Assembly (NCBI RefSeq): GCF_900110485.1
Contig: NZ_FODY01000020.1
Location: 1-64,000 of the forward strand
Direction of reading: 5' to 3'
From: Propionispora vibrioides
Lineage (GTDB): Bacteria; Bacillota; Negativicutes; Propionisporales; Propionisporaceae
DNA length: 64,000 bases
The translations under genes were made by a program, and so were the position numbers. Below are positions 9,184 to 19,189 of this stretch, one piece after another. Every line of letters starts with the position of its first letter. Positions within the stretch are counted from its first letter, which is position 1. The notes below the pieces were generated by a model. That model had not been told where the DNA came from and did not search any database. It saw only the letters and a list, made by a program, of their open reading frames with translations.

Positions 9184-9345
9184 TAGTACCTTGCGTCACC
9201 TAAACCCATGGACAATCTTGTAGTCTTTTTCCATCCCCCTTTGTTGTCGTCGCCTTACATATGTCCGATATGTGCGGCTTCTCCGCCTTGTGGGACGAAA
9301 AAATCCTTACAAGCTTAACCATGGTTTAAGTGACGTAAGGTACTA
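9184..9345 (-). repeat. MITE-like element, family B copy 1 (reverse)
   Basis: Ends TAGTACCTTGCGTCACCTAA / TTAAGTGACGTAAGGTACTA form long inverted repeats. The interior (TTTGTTGTCGTCGCCTTACA...CTTCTCCGCCTTGTGGGACG) is the reverse complement of the core of the copies at 34.8 and 60.8 kb. Confidence 0.75.
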
Positions 9346-9371
9346 GCAGTTAGGCATTGCCTAACTGCTAG
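9343..9371. promoter_or_regulatory. Near-perfect 29-base palindrome upstream of mutA
   Basis: 14-base arms CTAGCAGTTAGGCA and TGCCTAACTGCTAG are separated by one T. No T run follows, so it looks like an operator or a cruciform rather than a terminator. The GCCTAACTG part also occurs as the 3' strand of P1 in riboswitch 1. Confidence 0.5.
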
Positions 9372-9520
9372 CCTTGTTCAGTCGCTTTATGGCGGTTAAT
9401 GGTATTTTGCCTATAATTTTCCGGCAGTGGGTAGTGTGGACTTATGTTTATCAGTGGTATGGCTGACTGATTGCCAAAGTTGTGAAAAAAAGAACAAAAG
9501 AAAAGAAAGGATATTATACG

Positions 9521-11671
9521 ATGACGACGGACAGTAAAGACAAGCTGGAAATACCCAAAGTGACATTTGACGAATTTGCGGCTCCCGGCTATGAAGCCTG
9601 GAAACAGGAAGCAATTGTTTCCCTAAAGGGCGGGGTATTTGAGAAAAAGCTTTTTACCAAAACTTATGAAGACATAGTGCTTGAGCCCATCTATACGCAG
9701 GAACATGTGGCGGCGGCAGGCCGGGTAGATGACTTGCCGGGAACCGGCAGCTATATGCGCGGCACCAGGGTAGACGGCTATTTAACCACCCCGTGGCTCA
9801 TCACCCAGGAATGCAGTGAGTTTTTGCCGGGGACCTTCAATGAAGTGCTGCGCCATGAGCTGGATAAGGGCAGCACCGCCATCCATACCGTTCTGGATCA
9901 GAGTACCTGTCAAGGGAAGAGTTGTGACGGGGAGGAAGTTTTAACCGGACTGATGTTGTCGACCATTGAAGATGCCGATGATGCTTTTGCCGATATCGAT
10001 TTAGAAAAATATTCTTTCCATATTGCCGCAGGGCCTTCCAGCGTACAACTGGTCGCCTTGCTGTCTGCCATGTTAAAAGCCAACGGACGTTCACCGGAAG
10101 TTCTTACCGGCTGCCTTGGTGCTGATCCGCTGGGAGCTTTGGTATCGCAAGGCAGCCTGCCTTGTTCCCTGGATGCGCTCTATGATGAAATGGCGCATCA
10201 ACTGACGTGGGTAAGTCAGCACGCGCCGCAGCTTCGTACGATTCTGGTGGACGGCGCGGTTTATCATAACGGGGGCGCCAGTGATATTCAGGAACTGGCT
10301 TATTCCATAGCCACTGGCATTGAGTACATCCATGCTATGCAAATTCGCGGTGTCGATTGCAATACTACGGCCAAGCATCTGCGGTTCAGTTTCTCGTTGG
10401 GCGCCAATTTCTTTATGGAAATTGCCAAAATGAGAGCGGCCAGGATGATCTGGTCCCAGGTAGTGGAAAGCTTCGGCGGCGATAAGGACGCGCAGAAAAT
10501 GAACGTCCATGCCAGAACTTCGGCGTTCACTAAAAGCGTCTATGATCCGTATGTGAATATGCTGCGGACCACAACGGAGGCATTTTCCGGTGTGGTCGGT
10601 GGTGTGGACAGCCTGCAGATAAGCTGCTTTGATGAAGCGATCCGTCCAGGGGATGAATTCTCCCGGCGTATTGCCCGCAACACGCAGATTATCCTGCAAA
10701 ATGAGTGTAATCTGCGGCAGCCGGTTGATCCGGCCGGTGGTTCCTGGTATATTGAAACGCTTACCCAACAGGTTGCCGATAAAACCTGGAAACTGCTGCA
10801 GGACACCGAAGCAGCCGGCGGCTTGCTGAAGGCTCTGCGTCAGGGCATTCCGCAGCAGGCTGTACAGGAGGTGCTGGCCAAACGGTTCAGCCAACTGGCC
10901 AAACGGATCGACCGCGCCGTAGGCATCAACATGTATGCCAATGCCCAGGAAGTCCTGTTGAAACAGCAACCGGTCGATATGGCTGCCTTGAAGGAGCAGC
11001 ATAGCAAGCGGGTAACGGAGTATTGCCGCGACATTGATCAAACCTTTTGCCAGGAACAATTAGCGAAATTAGCTGATGCTATAAGCGGTGAGCCCGGACA
11101 ATTGGTGGAAGCCGTGATGCAGGCTTTTTCAGCCGGAGCCACTTTAGAACAGGTGACAGCGGCTCTGCGTCAGGATGAAACTGCCGAACCGTCTGTGACG
11201 GCGCTTGTACCGCATCGGTTTACCGAGCAGTTTGAGGCCTTGCGTCAAAAAACCGACGCCTATAAGGAACGGACTGGCGACAACTTAAAAATATTCCTGG
11301 CCAATATGGGACCCATTCCGCAGCATAAAGCCCGGGCGGATTTTTCGACCGGCTTTGTGGAAGTCGGCGGGTTTGAAGTACTGAAGAATGACGGTTTTGC
11401 CGATGTGGACAGCGCGGTAGAGGCGGCTCTTGCCTCGGGAGCAAAGGCAGTCATCATCTGTTCCACCGACGATACCTATCCGGAACTGGTACCGCCTTTG
11501 GCCAAGCAAATCAAGGCAGGTAACCCATCTATGCTGGTTATGCTGGCTGGAGCGCCGGCACCGGAGTTTGAACCGGTCTACCGGGAAGCCGGCGTAGACG
11601 AGTTCATCCATATCCGCGCCAATTGCTATAAGATACTTGACTGGCTGCAGAAAGCAGGAGGGATTGCCTAA
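9521..11671 (+). CDS. mutA: Methylmalonyl-CoA mutase small (beta) subunit
   Basis: 716 residues from the ATG at 9521, which has AAAGAAAGGA upstream; an in-frame GTG at 9482 lacks a site. It aligns with MutA: TIM-barrel half with [10 protein letters not shown]...PWLITQE, then [13 protein letters not shown] and [10 protein letters not shown]. The C-terminal domain has lost the cobalamin motif ([12 protein letters not shown] instead of DxHxxG), as is normal for the non-catalytic subunit. With MutB it interconverts succinyl-CoA and (R)-methylmalonyl-CoA in the cytosol, the B12-dependent step of succinate/propionate metabolism. The stop overlaps the mutB start (TAATG). Confidence 0.93.
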   Translation: MTTDSKDKLEIPKVTFDEFAAPGYEAWKQEAIVSLKGGVFEKKLFTKTYEDIVLEPIYTQEHVAAAGRVDDLPGTGSYMRGTRVDGYLTTPWLITQECSEFLPGTFNEVLRHELDKGSTAIHTVLDQSTCQGKSCDGEEVLTGLMLSTIEDADDAFADIDLEKYSFHIAAGPSSVQLVALLSAMLKANGRSPEVLTGCLGADPLGALVSQGSLPCSLDALYDEMAHQLTWVSQHAPQLRTILVDGAVYHNGGASDIQELAYSIATGIEYIHAMQIRGVDCNTTAKHLRFSFSLGANFFMEIAKMRAARMIWSQVVESFGGDKDAQKMNVHARTSAFTKSVYDPYVNMLRTTTEAFSGVVGGVDSLQISCFDEAIRPGDEFSRRIARNTQIILQNECNLRQPVDPAGGSWYIETLTQQVADKTWKLLQDTEAAGGLLKALRQGIPQQAVQEVLAKRFSQLAKRIDRAVGINMYANAQEVLLKQQPVDMAALKEQHSKRVTEYCRDIDQTFCQEQLAKLADAISGEPGQLVEAVMQAFSAGATLEQVTAALRQDETAEPSVTALVPHRFTEQFEALRQKTDAYKERTGDNLKIFLANMGPIPQHKARADFSTGFVEVGGFEVLKNDGFADVDSAVEAALASGAKAVIICSTDDTYPELVPPLAKQIKAGNPSMLVMLAGAPAPEFEPVYREAGVDEFIHIRANCYKILDWLQKAGGIA

Positions 11672-13860
11672 TGTATCAGAAACCTGATTTTACCAACATG
11701 TCACTGAAAAAAGAAAATGGACCGGCCAATCTGGCTGAATGGAAAAAGCAGCTTGAGGCTAAAACAGGCAAGTCTTTTGAAGAATTATACTGGCGGGCCA
11801 TGGAGCAGATTGATGTAAAACCTCTTTATACTGAGGCCGATCTGAAGGATATGAACCACCTGTCTTATATGGCCGGAATTCCGCCTTTCTTAAGAGGGCC
11901 TTATCCCACGATGTATGTAACCCGCCCCTGGACGGTCCGGCAGTATGCCGGTTTCTCCACGGCGGAAGAAAGTAATGCCTTTTACCGTCGTAATCTGGCC
12001 GCCGGTCAGAAGGGGCTTTCTATTGCCTTTGACCTGGCGACGCACCGCGGCTATGACTCGGACCATCCCCGGGTTGTCGGCGACGTGGGGAAAGCCGGCG
12101 TGGCGGTCGATTCTATTCTGGATATGGAAATTCTCTTTTCCGGCATCCCCCTGGATAAAATGTCGGTGTCGATGACGATGAACGGTGCCGTTTTGCCGGT
12201 TCTGGCCTTCTACATTGTGGCGGCCGAGGAACAGGGTGTAAAGCAGGAAGTCCTGTCAGGCACGATTCAGAATGATATTTTAAAAGAATTTATGGTTCGT
12301 AACACTTATATTTATCCGCCGACGGCCTCGATGCGGATTATCGGCGATATTTTCGCCTATACCTCACAGTTTATGCCGAAGTTCAACAGCATCAGTATTT
12401 CCGGCTATCATATGCAGGAAGCGGGGGCCACCGCCGACATTGAGCTTGGCTATACGCTGGCCGACGGACTGGAGTACATCCGGACCGGGGTAAACTCTGG
12501 CCTGGCGATTGACGCGTTTGCGCCTCGGTTGTCATTCTTCTGGGCCATGGGTAAAAATTACTTTATGGAAGTGGCCAAGATGCGGGCTGGCCGCTTGCTG
12601 TGGGCTAAAATTATCAAGCAGTTCGGACCGAAAAGTTCGAAATCCATGGCGCTCAGAACCCACTCGCAGACTTCGGGCTGGAGCCTGACCGAACAGGACC
12701 CGTTCAACAATGTGGCACGGACCTGTATTGAAGCCATGGCGGCTGCTTTGGGGCATACCCAATCACTGCACACCAACGCGCTGGATGAAGCCATTGCCCT
12801 GCCGACCGACTTCTCGGCCCGGATTGCCCGGAATACGCAGCTTTATCTGCAGGATGAAACACAAATTTGTAAGGTTATTGATCCCTGGGGCGGCTCTTAC
12901 TACGTGGAAGCTTTGACCGATGAACTGGCCCGCCGGGCCTGGGCTCATATCCAGGAAGTCGAAGAACTGGGCGGTATGGCCAAGGCTATTGACACGGGTC
13001 TGCCCAAAATGCGGATTGAGGAAGCGGCCGCCCGCCGTCAGGCGCACATTGACTCCGCCAAGGAAATGATTGTCGGTGTAAACAAGTTCCGCCTGGATAA
13101 GGAAGATCCGCTGGACATTCTGGAAGTTGACAATACGGCTGTACGGATAGCTCAGATCAAGCGTCTGGAAAAACTTCGTTCCAACCGGGACGAGGACCGG
13201 GTGAAGTCTTGCCTGGAGGCGATTACCAAATCGGTGGAAACCGGTGAAGGCAATCTGCTGGATCTGGCGATTAAGGCTACCCGGGCCAGAGCCAGTCTGG
13301 GGGAAATTTCCTCTGCCGTGGAAAAAGTCAGCGGGAGGCATAAAGCGGTGATCCGTTCCATTTCAGGCGTATACAGCAGTGAATTTGCCGATGAGGATGA
13401 AATTGCCGAAGTACGGAAAATGACCGATACCTTTGAAGCCAAGGAAGGTCGCCGGCCGAGAATTATGATTGCCAAGATGGGCCAGGACGGACATGACCGG
13501 GGTGCCAAGGTAATCGCTACGGCCTTTGCCGATTTGGGCTTTGACGTGGATATCGGACCGTTATTCCAAACGCCGGAGGAAACGGCCCAGGATGCGGTGG
13601 ATAATGACGTTCACGTGGTAGGCATGAGTTCGCTGGCTGCCGGACATAAGACGCTGCTGCCGCAATTGGTGGAAGAACTGAAAAAGCGCGGCCGCGAGGA
13701 TATCATGGTGGTAGCCGGCGGTGTTATTCCGGCCCAGGATTACGAATATTTGAAAGAACATGGTGCCGCTGCTATTTTTGGACCGGGAACCATTATTCCG
13801 GTCGCTGCCAGAAAGGTATTGGAAGAATTAATGAACCGTTTGGACTGGGAAGAGGCGTAA
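11671..13860 (+). CDS. mutB: Methylmalonyl-CoA mutase large (alpha) subunit
   Basis: 729 residues, the normal length. The N-terminal substrate domain has [20 protein letters not shown] and [15 protein letters not shown]. The C-terminal cobalamin-binding domain has the full motif [13 protein letters not shown] (DxHxxG, about residues 610-615) plus [11 protein letters not shown] and VAGGVIP. It carries adenosylcobalamin and performs the radical rearrangement of methylmalonyl-CoA and succinyl-CoA. Start codon overlaps the mutA stop and GGAGGG precedes it. It is directly followed by meaB two bases downstream. Confidence 0.96.
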   Translation: MYQKPDFTNMSLKKENGPANLAEWKKQLEAKTGKSFEELYWRAMEQIDVKPLYTEADLKDMNHLSYMAGIPPFLRGPYPTMYVTRPWTVRQYAGFSTAEESNAFYRRNLAAGQKGLSIAFDLATHRGYDSDHPRVVGDVGKAGVAVDSILDMEILFSGIPLDKMSVSMTMNGAVLPVLAFYIVAAEEQGVKQEVLSGTIQNDILKEFMVRNTYIYPPTASMRIIGDIFAYTSQFMPKFNSISISGYHMQEAGATADIELGYTLADGLEYIRTGVNSGLAIDAFAPRLSFFWAMGKNYFMEVAKMRAGRLLWAKIIKQFGPKSSKSMALRTHSQTSGWSLTEQDPFNNVARTCIEAMAAALGHTQSLHTNALDEAIALPTDFSARIARNTQLYLQDETQICKVIDPWGGSYYVEALTDELARRAWAHIQEVEELGGMAKAIDTGLPKMRIEEAAARRQAHIDSAKEMIVGVNKFRLDKEDPLDILEVDNTAVRIAQIKRLEKLRSNRDEDRVKSCLEAITKSVETGEGNLLDLAIKATRARASLGEISSAVEKVSGRHKAVIRSISGVYSSEFADEDEIAEVRKMTDTFEAKEGRRPRIMIAKMGQDGHDRGAKVIATAFADLGFDVDIGPLFQTPEETAQDAVDNDVHVVGMSSLAAGHKTLLPQLVEELKKRGREDIMVVAGGVIPAQDYEYLKEHGAAAIFGPGTIIPVAARKVLEELMNRLDWEEA

Positions 13861-13862
13861 CG

Positions 13863-14984
13863 ATGAGTACCTATAAACCGGAGTGGACGCCGCAGGATGC
13901 GGGCAATGAATTTGCCTGCCGGGTCATGACCGGTGTGGCTGGCGGGCATGACGGCCTGCCGCAGGGCCGGCCCGAAGGACAGACGGCGGCTGCCGTAAAA
14001 CGAAAAAAACTGACGGTCGAAGACTACGTGCAGGGTGTGCTGGCCGGTGACAGAGTCTTATTGTCCCGGGCTATCACCCTGATTGAAAGCAATGCCCCGG
14101 CTCATATGGATATGGCCCAGCAGGTGCTGCAGCAATTGCTGCCCTATGCGGGAAAGTCACTGCGGGTTGGCATTACCGGGGTGCCCGGTGCCGGCAAGAG
14201 TACCTTTATTGAAGCTCTTGGCTGCCGGTTGTGCCGGACCGGGCACAAGGTGGCGGTGCTGGCGGTTGACCCCAGCAGCAGTGTGACCAAGGGCAGCATC
14301 CTGGGTGATAAAACCCGGATGGAGAATCTGTCCAAGGAACCACAGGCCTTTATCCGTCCCTCGCCATCAGGCGGAACGCTGGGCGGCGTAACCCGGAAAA
14401 GCCGGGAGACTTTGCTGCTTTGTGAGGCCGCCGGCTATGATGTCATCCTGGTGGAAACGGTGGGGGTCGGACAGAGTGAAGTCACCGTCCGGTCTATGGT
14501 GGATTTCTTTCTCCTGATTGTGTTAACCGGTGCCGGCGATGAACTGCAAGGCATGAAGAAAGGTGTCATGGAGCTGGCCGATGCCATTTTGATCAATAAA
14601 GCCGACGGCGATAACAGACGGCGTGCTCTGGCCGCCCGGGTGGACTATGAACGTATTCTTCATTATCTGCGTCCGGCAACCGAAGGCTGGCAGACCAAGG
14701 CCTATACCTGCTCAGCGTTGAGCGGCGAGGGAATTGACGATATCTGGTCGGTGGTCTGTGAGTTCCGGGACAGGATGGGGGCTTCCGGTGTGTTCGAAGG
14801 ACGTCGCAAGGCACAGACTCTTTCCTGGGTGTACTCTATGGTGGAGGAGCACCTGCATAATCTGTTTTTCCAAAATCCGGCCGTACGGGTCGGTAAGACT
14901 GCCGTGGAACAGGATGTTATCACCGGCAAGGTCTCGGCTACTATGGCGGTTAACCGGTTAATTGGTATGTTTGAGCAGTCATAA
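13863..14984 (+). CDS. meaB: Methylmalonyl-CoA mutase-associated GTPase MeaB
   Basis: 373 residues. G3E-family GTPase with P-loop GVPGAGKSTF (about residue 106), switch DPSSSVTKGSILGDKTRM, VETVGVGQSE and the base motif NKADG. It protects and reloads the mutase with adenosylcobalamin. About 50 extra N-terminal residues of low conservation precede the usual start of homology (LTVEDYVQGVLAGDR). Third gene of the mut operon, two bases after mutB. Confidence 0.93.
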   Translation: MSTYKPEWTPQDAGNEFACRVMTGVAGGHDGLPQGRPEGQTAAAVKRKKLTVEDYVQGVLAGDRVLLSRAITLIESNAPAHMDMAQQVLQQLLPYAGKSLRVGITGVPGAGKSTFIEALGCRLCRTGHKVAVLAVDPSSSVTKGSILGDKTRMENLSKEPQAFIRPSPSGGTLGGVTRKSRETLLLCEAAGYDVILVETVGVGQSEVTVRSMVDFFLLIVLTGAGDELQGMKKGVMELADAILINKADGDNRRRALAARVDYERILHYLRPATEGWQTKAYTCSALSGEGIDDIWSVVCEFRDRMGASGVFEGRRKAQTLSWVYSMVEEHLHNLFFQNPAVRVGKTAVEQDVITGKVSATMAVNRLIGMFEQS

Positions 14985-15243
14985 TAGCCCGGTTGTCGTC
15001 AACGGATTGAAAAATCAGGCCAGTTGCGGAAGTTTCTTTTCGCACTGCGCCCTGAGCCGGTCCGGATTGGGCTGACAAGGGCAAAAAGATTGCCAAATAA
15101 TAAATTGAAGAGGTTATCATAGAAGGAGAGGTGTCGCCTACAGGCGAAAGGTTCTTGGATAAGTTAAAAACTGTCTAGCCGGTGACTAGCAGGAGCACCA
15201 GGGTTATTTCTCCTGCAATTCAATGTATAAGGGAGTAGAAATA
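14985..15243. other. Leader between meaB and exported cbiK
   Basis: 259 bases without a gene. Contains the hairpin GTCGCC-TACA-GGCGA near 15132 and a dyad CTAG-CCGGTGA-CTAG near 15176, with AGGAG/CTCCT pairing further on. Some structured RNA is possible but it is not a riboswitch class I can name. Confidence 0.35.
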
Positions 15244-16278
15244 ATGAGACTTAGTGGAAAGAAACTGTTGATTGCATCTGTGGTATGTGCTATGATGACG
15301 GGCTTGACGGCAACCGGCTTTGCCGCTTATCAGTTAAACCCGGAAGTGAAGGATGCCACTCCGGCCTTGAAACAGGCAGCGGAAATTGGTGTTCGCGTTT
15401 CGGAAACACCTTCGCTGCAGAACCTGGAAAATAAAGATGCTATTTTGGTTATGAGTTTTGGGACAACCTTTACTGATTCCCGCAAGGCCACCATTGAAAA
15501 AACGGTGGCAGACATTCAGGCGGCTCATCCCAATACCAAAGTGGTGCTGGCTTTTACTTCCCATATTATTGTTGACCGGATTCAGGCCAATGAAGGAATT
15601 AAGATCCCCACACCGGAAGAAGCTCTGGCCCAACTTAAGGCAGAAGGCTACAGCCGTATTGCCCTGACCTCGCTGGATGTCATTCCGGGTATGGAATATG
15701 CCTATGACACCGCTATTTTCGATATCTATAAGAGCCAGTTCAAGAAAATGACCCTGGGTACGACACTGATGTACTGGATGGGACAGGAAAACCAACGTGA
15801 TGATGTGACTGAGGCTATGAAAGCCTTTAGTACTGAATTCCCTAAGACTGGCAAAAAGGATGCCGTCTTATTGATGGCTCATGGTACGCCGCATCCGTCC
15901 AATGCTTACTATGCCGTTATGCAGGACCGTTTAACTGAACTTGGTTTCAAAAATACCTATGTCTATTCGGTAGAAGGCTGGCCTCATTTGGACACAGTTA
16001 TTCCTCAGTTGAAGGCACAGGGTATTAAAAATGTTACGCTGATTCCGATGATGATGGTGGCCGGAGACCATGCCAACAACGATATGGCTGGCAGCGAACC
16101 GGAATCGCATAAATCCATCCTGGAAAAAGAAGGCTTTAAAGTCACCCCGTACATCCACGGTCTTGGTGAAAACCAAGCTATCCGCAAACTGTTTGTCGAC
16201 CGGGCTAATGAAGCGTGGGATGCCCTGGAAGCCGCAACTCCTGTGAAGGAAAAAGGCCATGGCATGATGATGAAATAA
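15244..16278 (+). CDS. cbiK: Sirohydrochlorin cobaltochelatase, exported form
   Basis: 344 residues from ATG 15244 (AAGGGAG site 8 bases upstream); an in-frame ATG at 15223 would place extra residues before the signal. The N-terminus is a signal peptide (KKLLIASVVCAMMTGLTATGFAA), so the enzyme is predicted to be periplasmic, like the CbiK-P described in Desulfovibrio. Family motifs: VMSFGTTFTDSR, MAHGTPHPSNAYYA with the metal-binding histidine, and MVAGDHANNDMAGSE. Known activity of the family is insertion of cobalt (or iron) into sirohydrochlorin. The exported form may have another role, such as tetrapyrrole or metal binding. A terminator follows. Confidence 0.88.
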   Translation: MRLSGKKLLIASVVCAMMTGLTATGFAAYQLNPEVKDATPALKQAAEIGVRVSETPSLQNLENKDAILVMSFGTTFTDSRKATIEKTVADIQAAHPNTKVVLAFTSHIIVDRIQANEGIKIPTPEEALAQLKAEGYSRIALTSLDVIPGMEYAYDTAIFDIYKSQFKKMTLGTTLMYWMGQENQRDDVTEAMKAFSTEFPKTGKKDAVLLMAHGTPHPSNAYYAVMQDRLTELGFKNTYVYSVEGWPHLDTVIPQLKAQGIKNVTLIPMMMVAGDHANNDMAGSEPESHKSILEKEGFKVTPYIHGLGENQAIRKLFVDRANEAWDALEAATPVKEKGHGMMMK

Positions 16279-16297
16279 ATTTGGCTATGCCCTCTCC

Positions 16298-16341
16298 AAC
16301 TCTCCTTGCTGACGATAAAACGCCGCAGGGAGAGTTTTTTT
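16298..16341 (+). terminator. Terminator after exported cbiK
   Basis: AACTCTCC...GGGAGAGTT arms with TTTTTTT after them. Confidence 0.8.
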
Positions 16342-16470
16342 AGTGAATTTTATATCGTTATCAGAGCAGGACAAACTATAAAGCATAGTGAAATAAGAAA
16401 ACAGGTTAATGACTAAAAGAAGTAATAGGGACTGCGCAGCGGTAATGATTGATGAAACGGAGTTAAAAAG

Positions 16471-17364
16471 ATGAAAATAGATGCAAGGATTGTCAGAAAA
16501 CCATCGGAAGCAGTAGTACCATTGTCTGCCGGACAGACAGCAAACGATAGAAAAGCAATTTTGGTTGTGAGCTTTGGCACTACCTATCCGGAGGCCCGGC
16601 AAGCGGCCATTGATCAGGTAACAGCAAAGATCCGGCTGGCCTTTCCGGAATATACCGTACGTCAGGCGTTTACCTCGCGACGGGTCATTGAGCGGATTAA
16701 CACCAGGGAAGGTATACGGTATTTGACCGAGGAACAGGCACTGGCTGCACTGGCTGAGGAGGGTTTTCGTGAGGTAGTTGTCCAGCCGCTGCACATGGAA
16801 GCCGGTTATGAGTATGACAAAGTGCGCAGAGTCGTGGAGACTTACCGGGATAAACAGGCTTTTGAAAATCTTTATCTGGGCAGGCCGCTTCTCTATTATG
16901 CCGGTCAGGAAGGCGTAACGGATGACTATTTGGCTGCCATACAGGCAGTACGCCGGACTTTTCCGCCAATCGGGCCGCAGGAAGCGATTGCTCTGTTGGG
17001 GCATGGCGGTTTGCACCCGGCCAATGCTGTTTATGCTGCCCTGCAGTTAAAGCTGCAGGATGCGGGAATTGGGCAGGTGTATGTATTTACCGTGGACGGC
17101 TATCCTGCCGTGGAAGATCTGATCAGGCGGCTGGCAGCCGATGGTGTCAGGAAAGTCACCCTTATTCCGTTGCTGCTGGTAGCCGGCGAACATGCCAGAC
17201 GGGATATGGCGGGAGATGAGCCTGATTCTTTTCAGTCCCGGCTGCAGGACGCCGGCTTTGAAGTAAGCGTTTGTTTGCAGGGGGTTGGTGAGAACCCGGC
17301 GATTCAGGATATTTATGTCCAGCATGTTAAAGATGCTATCGCTGAGAAAAAGGACTTTTCCTGA
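16471..17364 (+). CDS. cbiK: Sirohydrochlorin cobaltochelatase, cytosolic form
   Basis: 297 residues, no signal peptide. It shares the CbiK motifs with the previous gene: LVVSFGTTYPEARQAA, LLGHGGLHPANAVYAAL with the catalytic histidine, and LLVAGEHARRDMAGDEPDSFQ. It inserts cobalt into sirohydrochlorin in the anaerobic B12 pathway. A 27-residue extension precedes the homologous core. It is separated from the exported paralogue by a terminator and is likely transcribed on its own, possibly with the SDR 86 bases downstream. Confidence 0.9.
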   Translation: MKIDARIVRKPSEAVVPLSAGQTANDRKAILVVSFGTTYPEARQAAIDQVTAKIRLAFPEYTVRQAFTSRRVIERINTREGIRYLTEEQALAALAEEGFREVVVQPLHMEAGYEYDKVRRVVETYRDKQAFENLYLGRPLLYYAGQEGVTDDYLAAIQAVRRTFPPIGPQEAIALLGHGGLHPANAVYAALQLKLQDAGIGQVYVFTVDGYPAVEDLIRRLAADGVRKVTLIPLLLVAGEHARRDMAGDEPDSFQSRLQDAGFEVSVCLQGVGENPAIQDIYVQHVKDAIAEKKDFS

Positions 17365-17450
17365 ATAGAAGAACTACCGGAGGGAAAGCTTTTTCAGAAG
17401 ACGTAGTTAGCGGCCGTCCGGACAGGATAAACGGACGAAAGGGGTAAGCA

Positions 17451-18209
17451 ATGAACATACAGGGAAAAGCGGTACTCATTACCGGCGGTACCTCCGGTAT
17501 TGGCCTGGCGGCAGCCAGGCTATTCCTGGAGCAAGGCGCCGGAGTTGCCGTTGTGGGAAGGGACCGGAAGAAAGGCGAAAAAGCGGTACAGGAATTAGAC
17601 TCATATGGGAAAGTCTGCTACATCGAAGCTGACGTGGCTAAGGTAGCTGATTGTCAGAAAGCGGTCGTCCAAACCTGTAAGGTTATGGGCCGGCTGGATA
17701 TTGTCGTTAATTGTGCCGGTACCTATCAGGAGAAAGCCATTGAAGAGGTTAACGAGGATGATTATGAAGCGATCATGGATGTGAATATGAAAGGGACCTA
17801 TTTTATTGCTAAGTTTGCCGTGCCGGAATTAAAGAAAGGCAAGGGCGGCGCCATTGTCAATGTCTCTTCCGATGCCGGGCTGCAGGGCAACTGGCTGTGT
17901 ACTGCCTATTGCGCGGCAAAAGGGGCTGTCAACACTTTTACCAAAGCTTTGGCTCTGGAATTGGCGCCCTATGGCATCCGGGTCAATGCCGTATGCCCCG
18001 GCGATATTCATACACCTTTGCTGGAAAAACAATTAGAGCAGGCTGCGGACAGAGAAAGAACACTGCGGGATATGGCCGGTATTTATCCCTTGGGACGGCT
18101 GGGAACGCCCGATGAGGTGGCTCAGGTAATTTTGTTTCTGGCTTCGCCGCAGGCCGCCTTTGTTACAGGCGCGTTATGGTCGGTCGATGGCGGACTGACC
18201 GCCTGTTAA
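17451..18209 (+). CDS. Short-chain dehydrogenase/reductase
   Basis: 252 residues, classical SDR. The cofactor motif TGGTSGIGLA is at residues 11-20, NCAG at about 88, a catalytic Ser in VNVSSDAG, and the catalytic pair YCAAK. The C-terminus has PLGRLGTPDEVAQVILFLAS and GALWSVDGG, typical of FabG/glucose dehydrogenase-like enzymes. The substrate cannot be told from sequence. Ribosome site AAGGGG. Last gene before the double riboswitch region. Confidence 0.85.
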   Translation: MNIQGKAVLITGGTSGIGLAAARLFLEQGAGVAVVGRDRKKGEKAVQELDSYGKVCYIEADVAKVADCQKAVVQTCKVMGRLDIVVNCAGTYQEKAIEEVNEDDYEAIMDVNMKGTYFIAKFAVPELKKGKGGAIVNVSSDAGLQGNWLCTAYCAAKGAVNTFTKALALELAPYGIRVNAVCPGDIHTPLLEKQLEQAADRERTLRDMAGIYPLGRLGTPDEVAQVILFLASPQAAFVTGALWSVDGGLTAC

Positions 18210-18290
18210 GGATTTGGCTGCCAAACAAAAGATAGAGAATACTGTATTCAATATTTAGCCTGTGTATACATTATATAGAAGGCTTTTTAT

Positions 18291-18319
18291 TTGACTTCCT
18301 GTTTGCTGCATGATATGTT
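18291..18319 (+). promoter_or_regulatory. Promoter of riboswitch 2
   Basis: TTGACT (18291-18296), 17 bases, TATGTT (18314-18319). Upstream DNA (TGTATTCAATATTTA...GTATACATTATATA, 18244-18278) is nearly the same as that before riboswitch 4. Confidence 0.65.
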
Positions 18320-18356
18320 AAATGAGAAAGTTATGAATATACAATGAAATACGTAA

Positions 18357-18520
18357 AGAGGTAGGTGCCCTACGGGGCTTAATAGGGAAGTCCGGTGCAA
18401 GGCCGGTGCGGTCCCGCCACTGTAATGAAGAGTGACTCCAAAAAGCAAGGCCACTGGGATATTCATCCTGGGAAGGATTGGGGGAGCGATGACGCAGAGC
18501 CAGGAGAACTGCCTATCTGA
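18357..18520 (+). promoter_or_regulatory. Cobalamin riboswitch 2
   Basis: Complete core: GGTGCCCTACGGGGCTTAAT, GGGAAGTCCGGTGCAAGGCC, GGTCCCGCCACTGTAAT and B12 box AGCCAGGAGAACTGCC, with P1 AGGTAG / CTATCT. First of a tandem pair; its own terminator is at 18631. Confidence 0.94.
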
Positions 18521-18630
18521 CAATCACCGATTGACCTGCGAGCGACGGGAAGGCGATTATAAGGGAAGTCTATATGCATAGGCTGTCTTTGGGTTGCCTC
18601 TTTTTAGGCATCCTGTATGGCGCTTTGAAG

Positions 18631-18698
18631 ATAGGTTTCTTTTGTAATCAATTTTTTCGGCAGCAGGCGAGAGTTGATGACAAAAGAAACCTATTTTA
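18631..18698 (+). terminator. Terminator of riboswitch 2
   Basis: Long hairpin ATAGGTTTCTTTTGTAATCAA / TTGATGACAAAAGAAACCTAT followed by TTTTATG. It lies before riboswitch 3, so readthrough must pass two controls. Confidence 0.85.
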
Positions 18699-18778
18699 TG
18701 TTGTGAAGGGGGGACTCTGGTTACGACTGCCGGATTGGAGCGGGCAGTTGTTGTGGATTTTTATAATGAAATACGCAA

Positions 18779-18930
18779 AGAGGTAGGTGCCCTGCGGGGC
18801 TTAATAGGGAAGGCCGGTGCGGTCCCGCCACTGTAATGAAGAGTGACTCCAAAAGGCAAGGCCACTGGGATATTCATCCTGGGAAGGATTGGGGAAGCGA
18901 TGACGCAAAGCCAGGAGAACTGCCTATCTG
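18779..18930 (+). promoter_or_regulatory. Cobalamin riboswitch 3, with an internal 11-base deletion
   Basis: Nearly identical to riboswitch 2, 422 bases downstream, but TCCGGTGCAAG is missing after GGGAAG, so one strand of the conserved CCGG-GCAA-CCGG hairpin is gone. The rest (GGTCCCGCCACTGTAAT, CCAGGAGAACTGCC) is intact. It may no longer bind B12 normally. Confidence 0.85.
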
Positions 18931-19026
18931 ACAATCACCGATTGACCTGCGAGCGACGGGGAGGCGATTACGACGGAAAGTCTATACCCATAGGCTGTTT
19001 TTGGGTTGTCCGGAAACGGCTGGGAA

Positions 19027-19093
19027 AGCGGGCTTCCTTTGTAATCAACTTTTACGGCTGTGCGGTTGATCATAAAGGAAACCTGCTTTTTTT
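19027..19093 (+). terminator. Terminator of riboswitch 3
   Basis: AGCGGGCTTCCTTTGTAATC / GATCATAAAGGAAACCTGCT arms and a TTTTTTT tail. Confidence 0.85.
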
Positions 19094-19189
19094 GCATAAA
19101 TGAGAATACGTCCTTATTTTATGTTTGCCGGTAAACTGGCCGGAATATCGAATGGCGGTGAATATAAAGCTATGCCTGATACAATTTAA

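Larger units (their letters stand above)
9001..9520. other. mutA upstream region
   Basis: No convincing gene; the 60-codon frame at 9004 has no ribosome site. The region holds a family B repeat (9184-9345), a 29-base palindrome (9343-9371) and a possible -10 box TATAAT at 9412 with no clear -35. How mutA is transcribed is not obvious. Confidence 0.5.

Noticed and set aside
9004-9186. 60-codon frame after riboswitch 1
   Set aside because: No ribosome site, odd composition, and it runs into the family B repeat; it lies right after a terminator.
10091-11059. 322-codon antisense frame inside mutA
   Set aside because: Lies wholly within a confident gene on the other strand and shows no domain motifs; a frame shadow of GC-biased codons.
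15120-15243. Cobalamin or metal riboswitch before exported cbiK
   Set aside because: Hairpins exist but neither the B12 box nor another class consensus I know could be matched.
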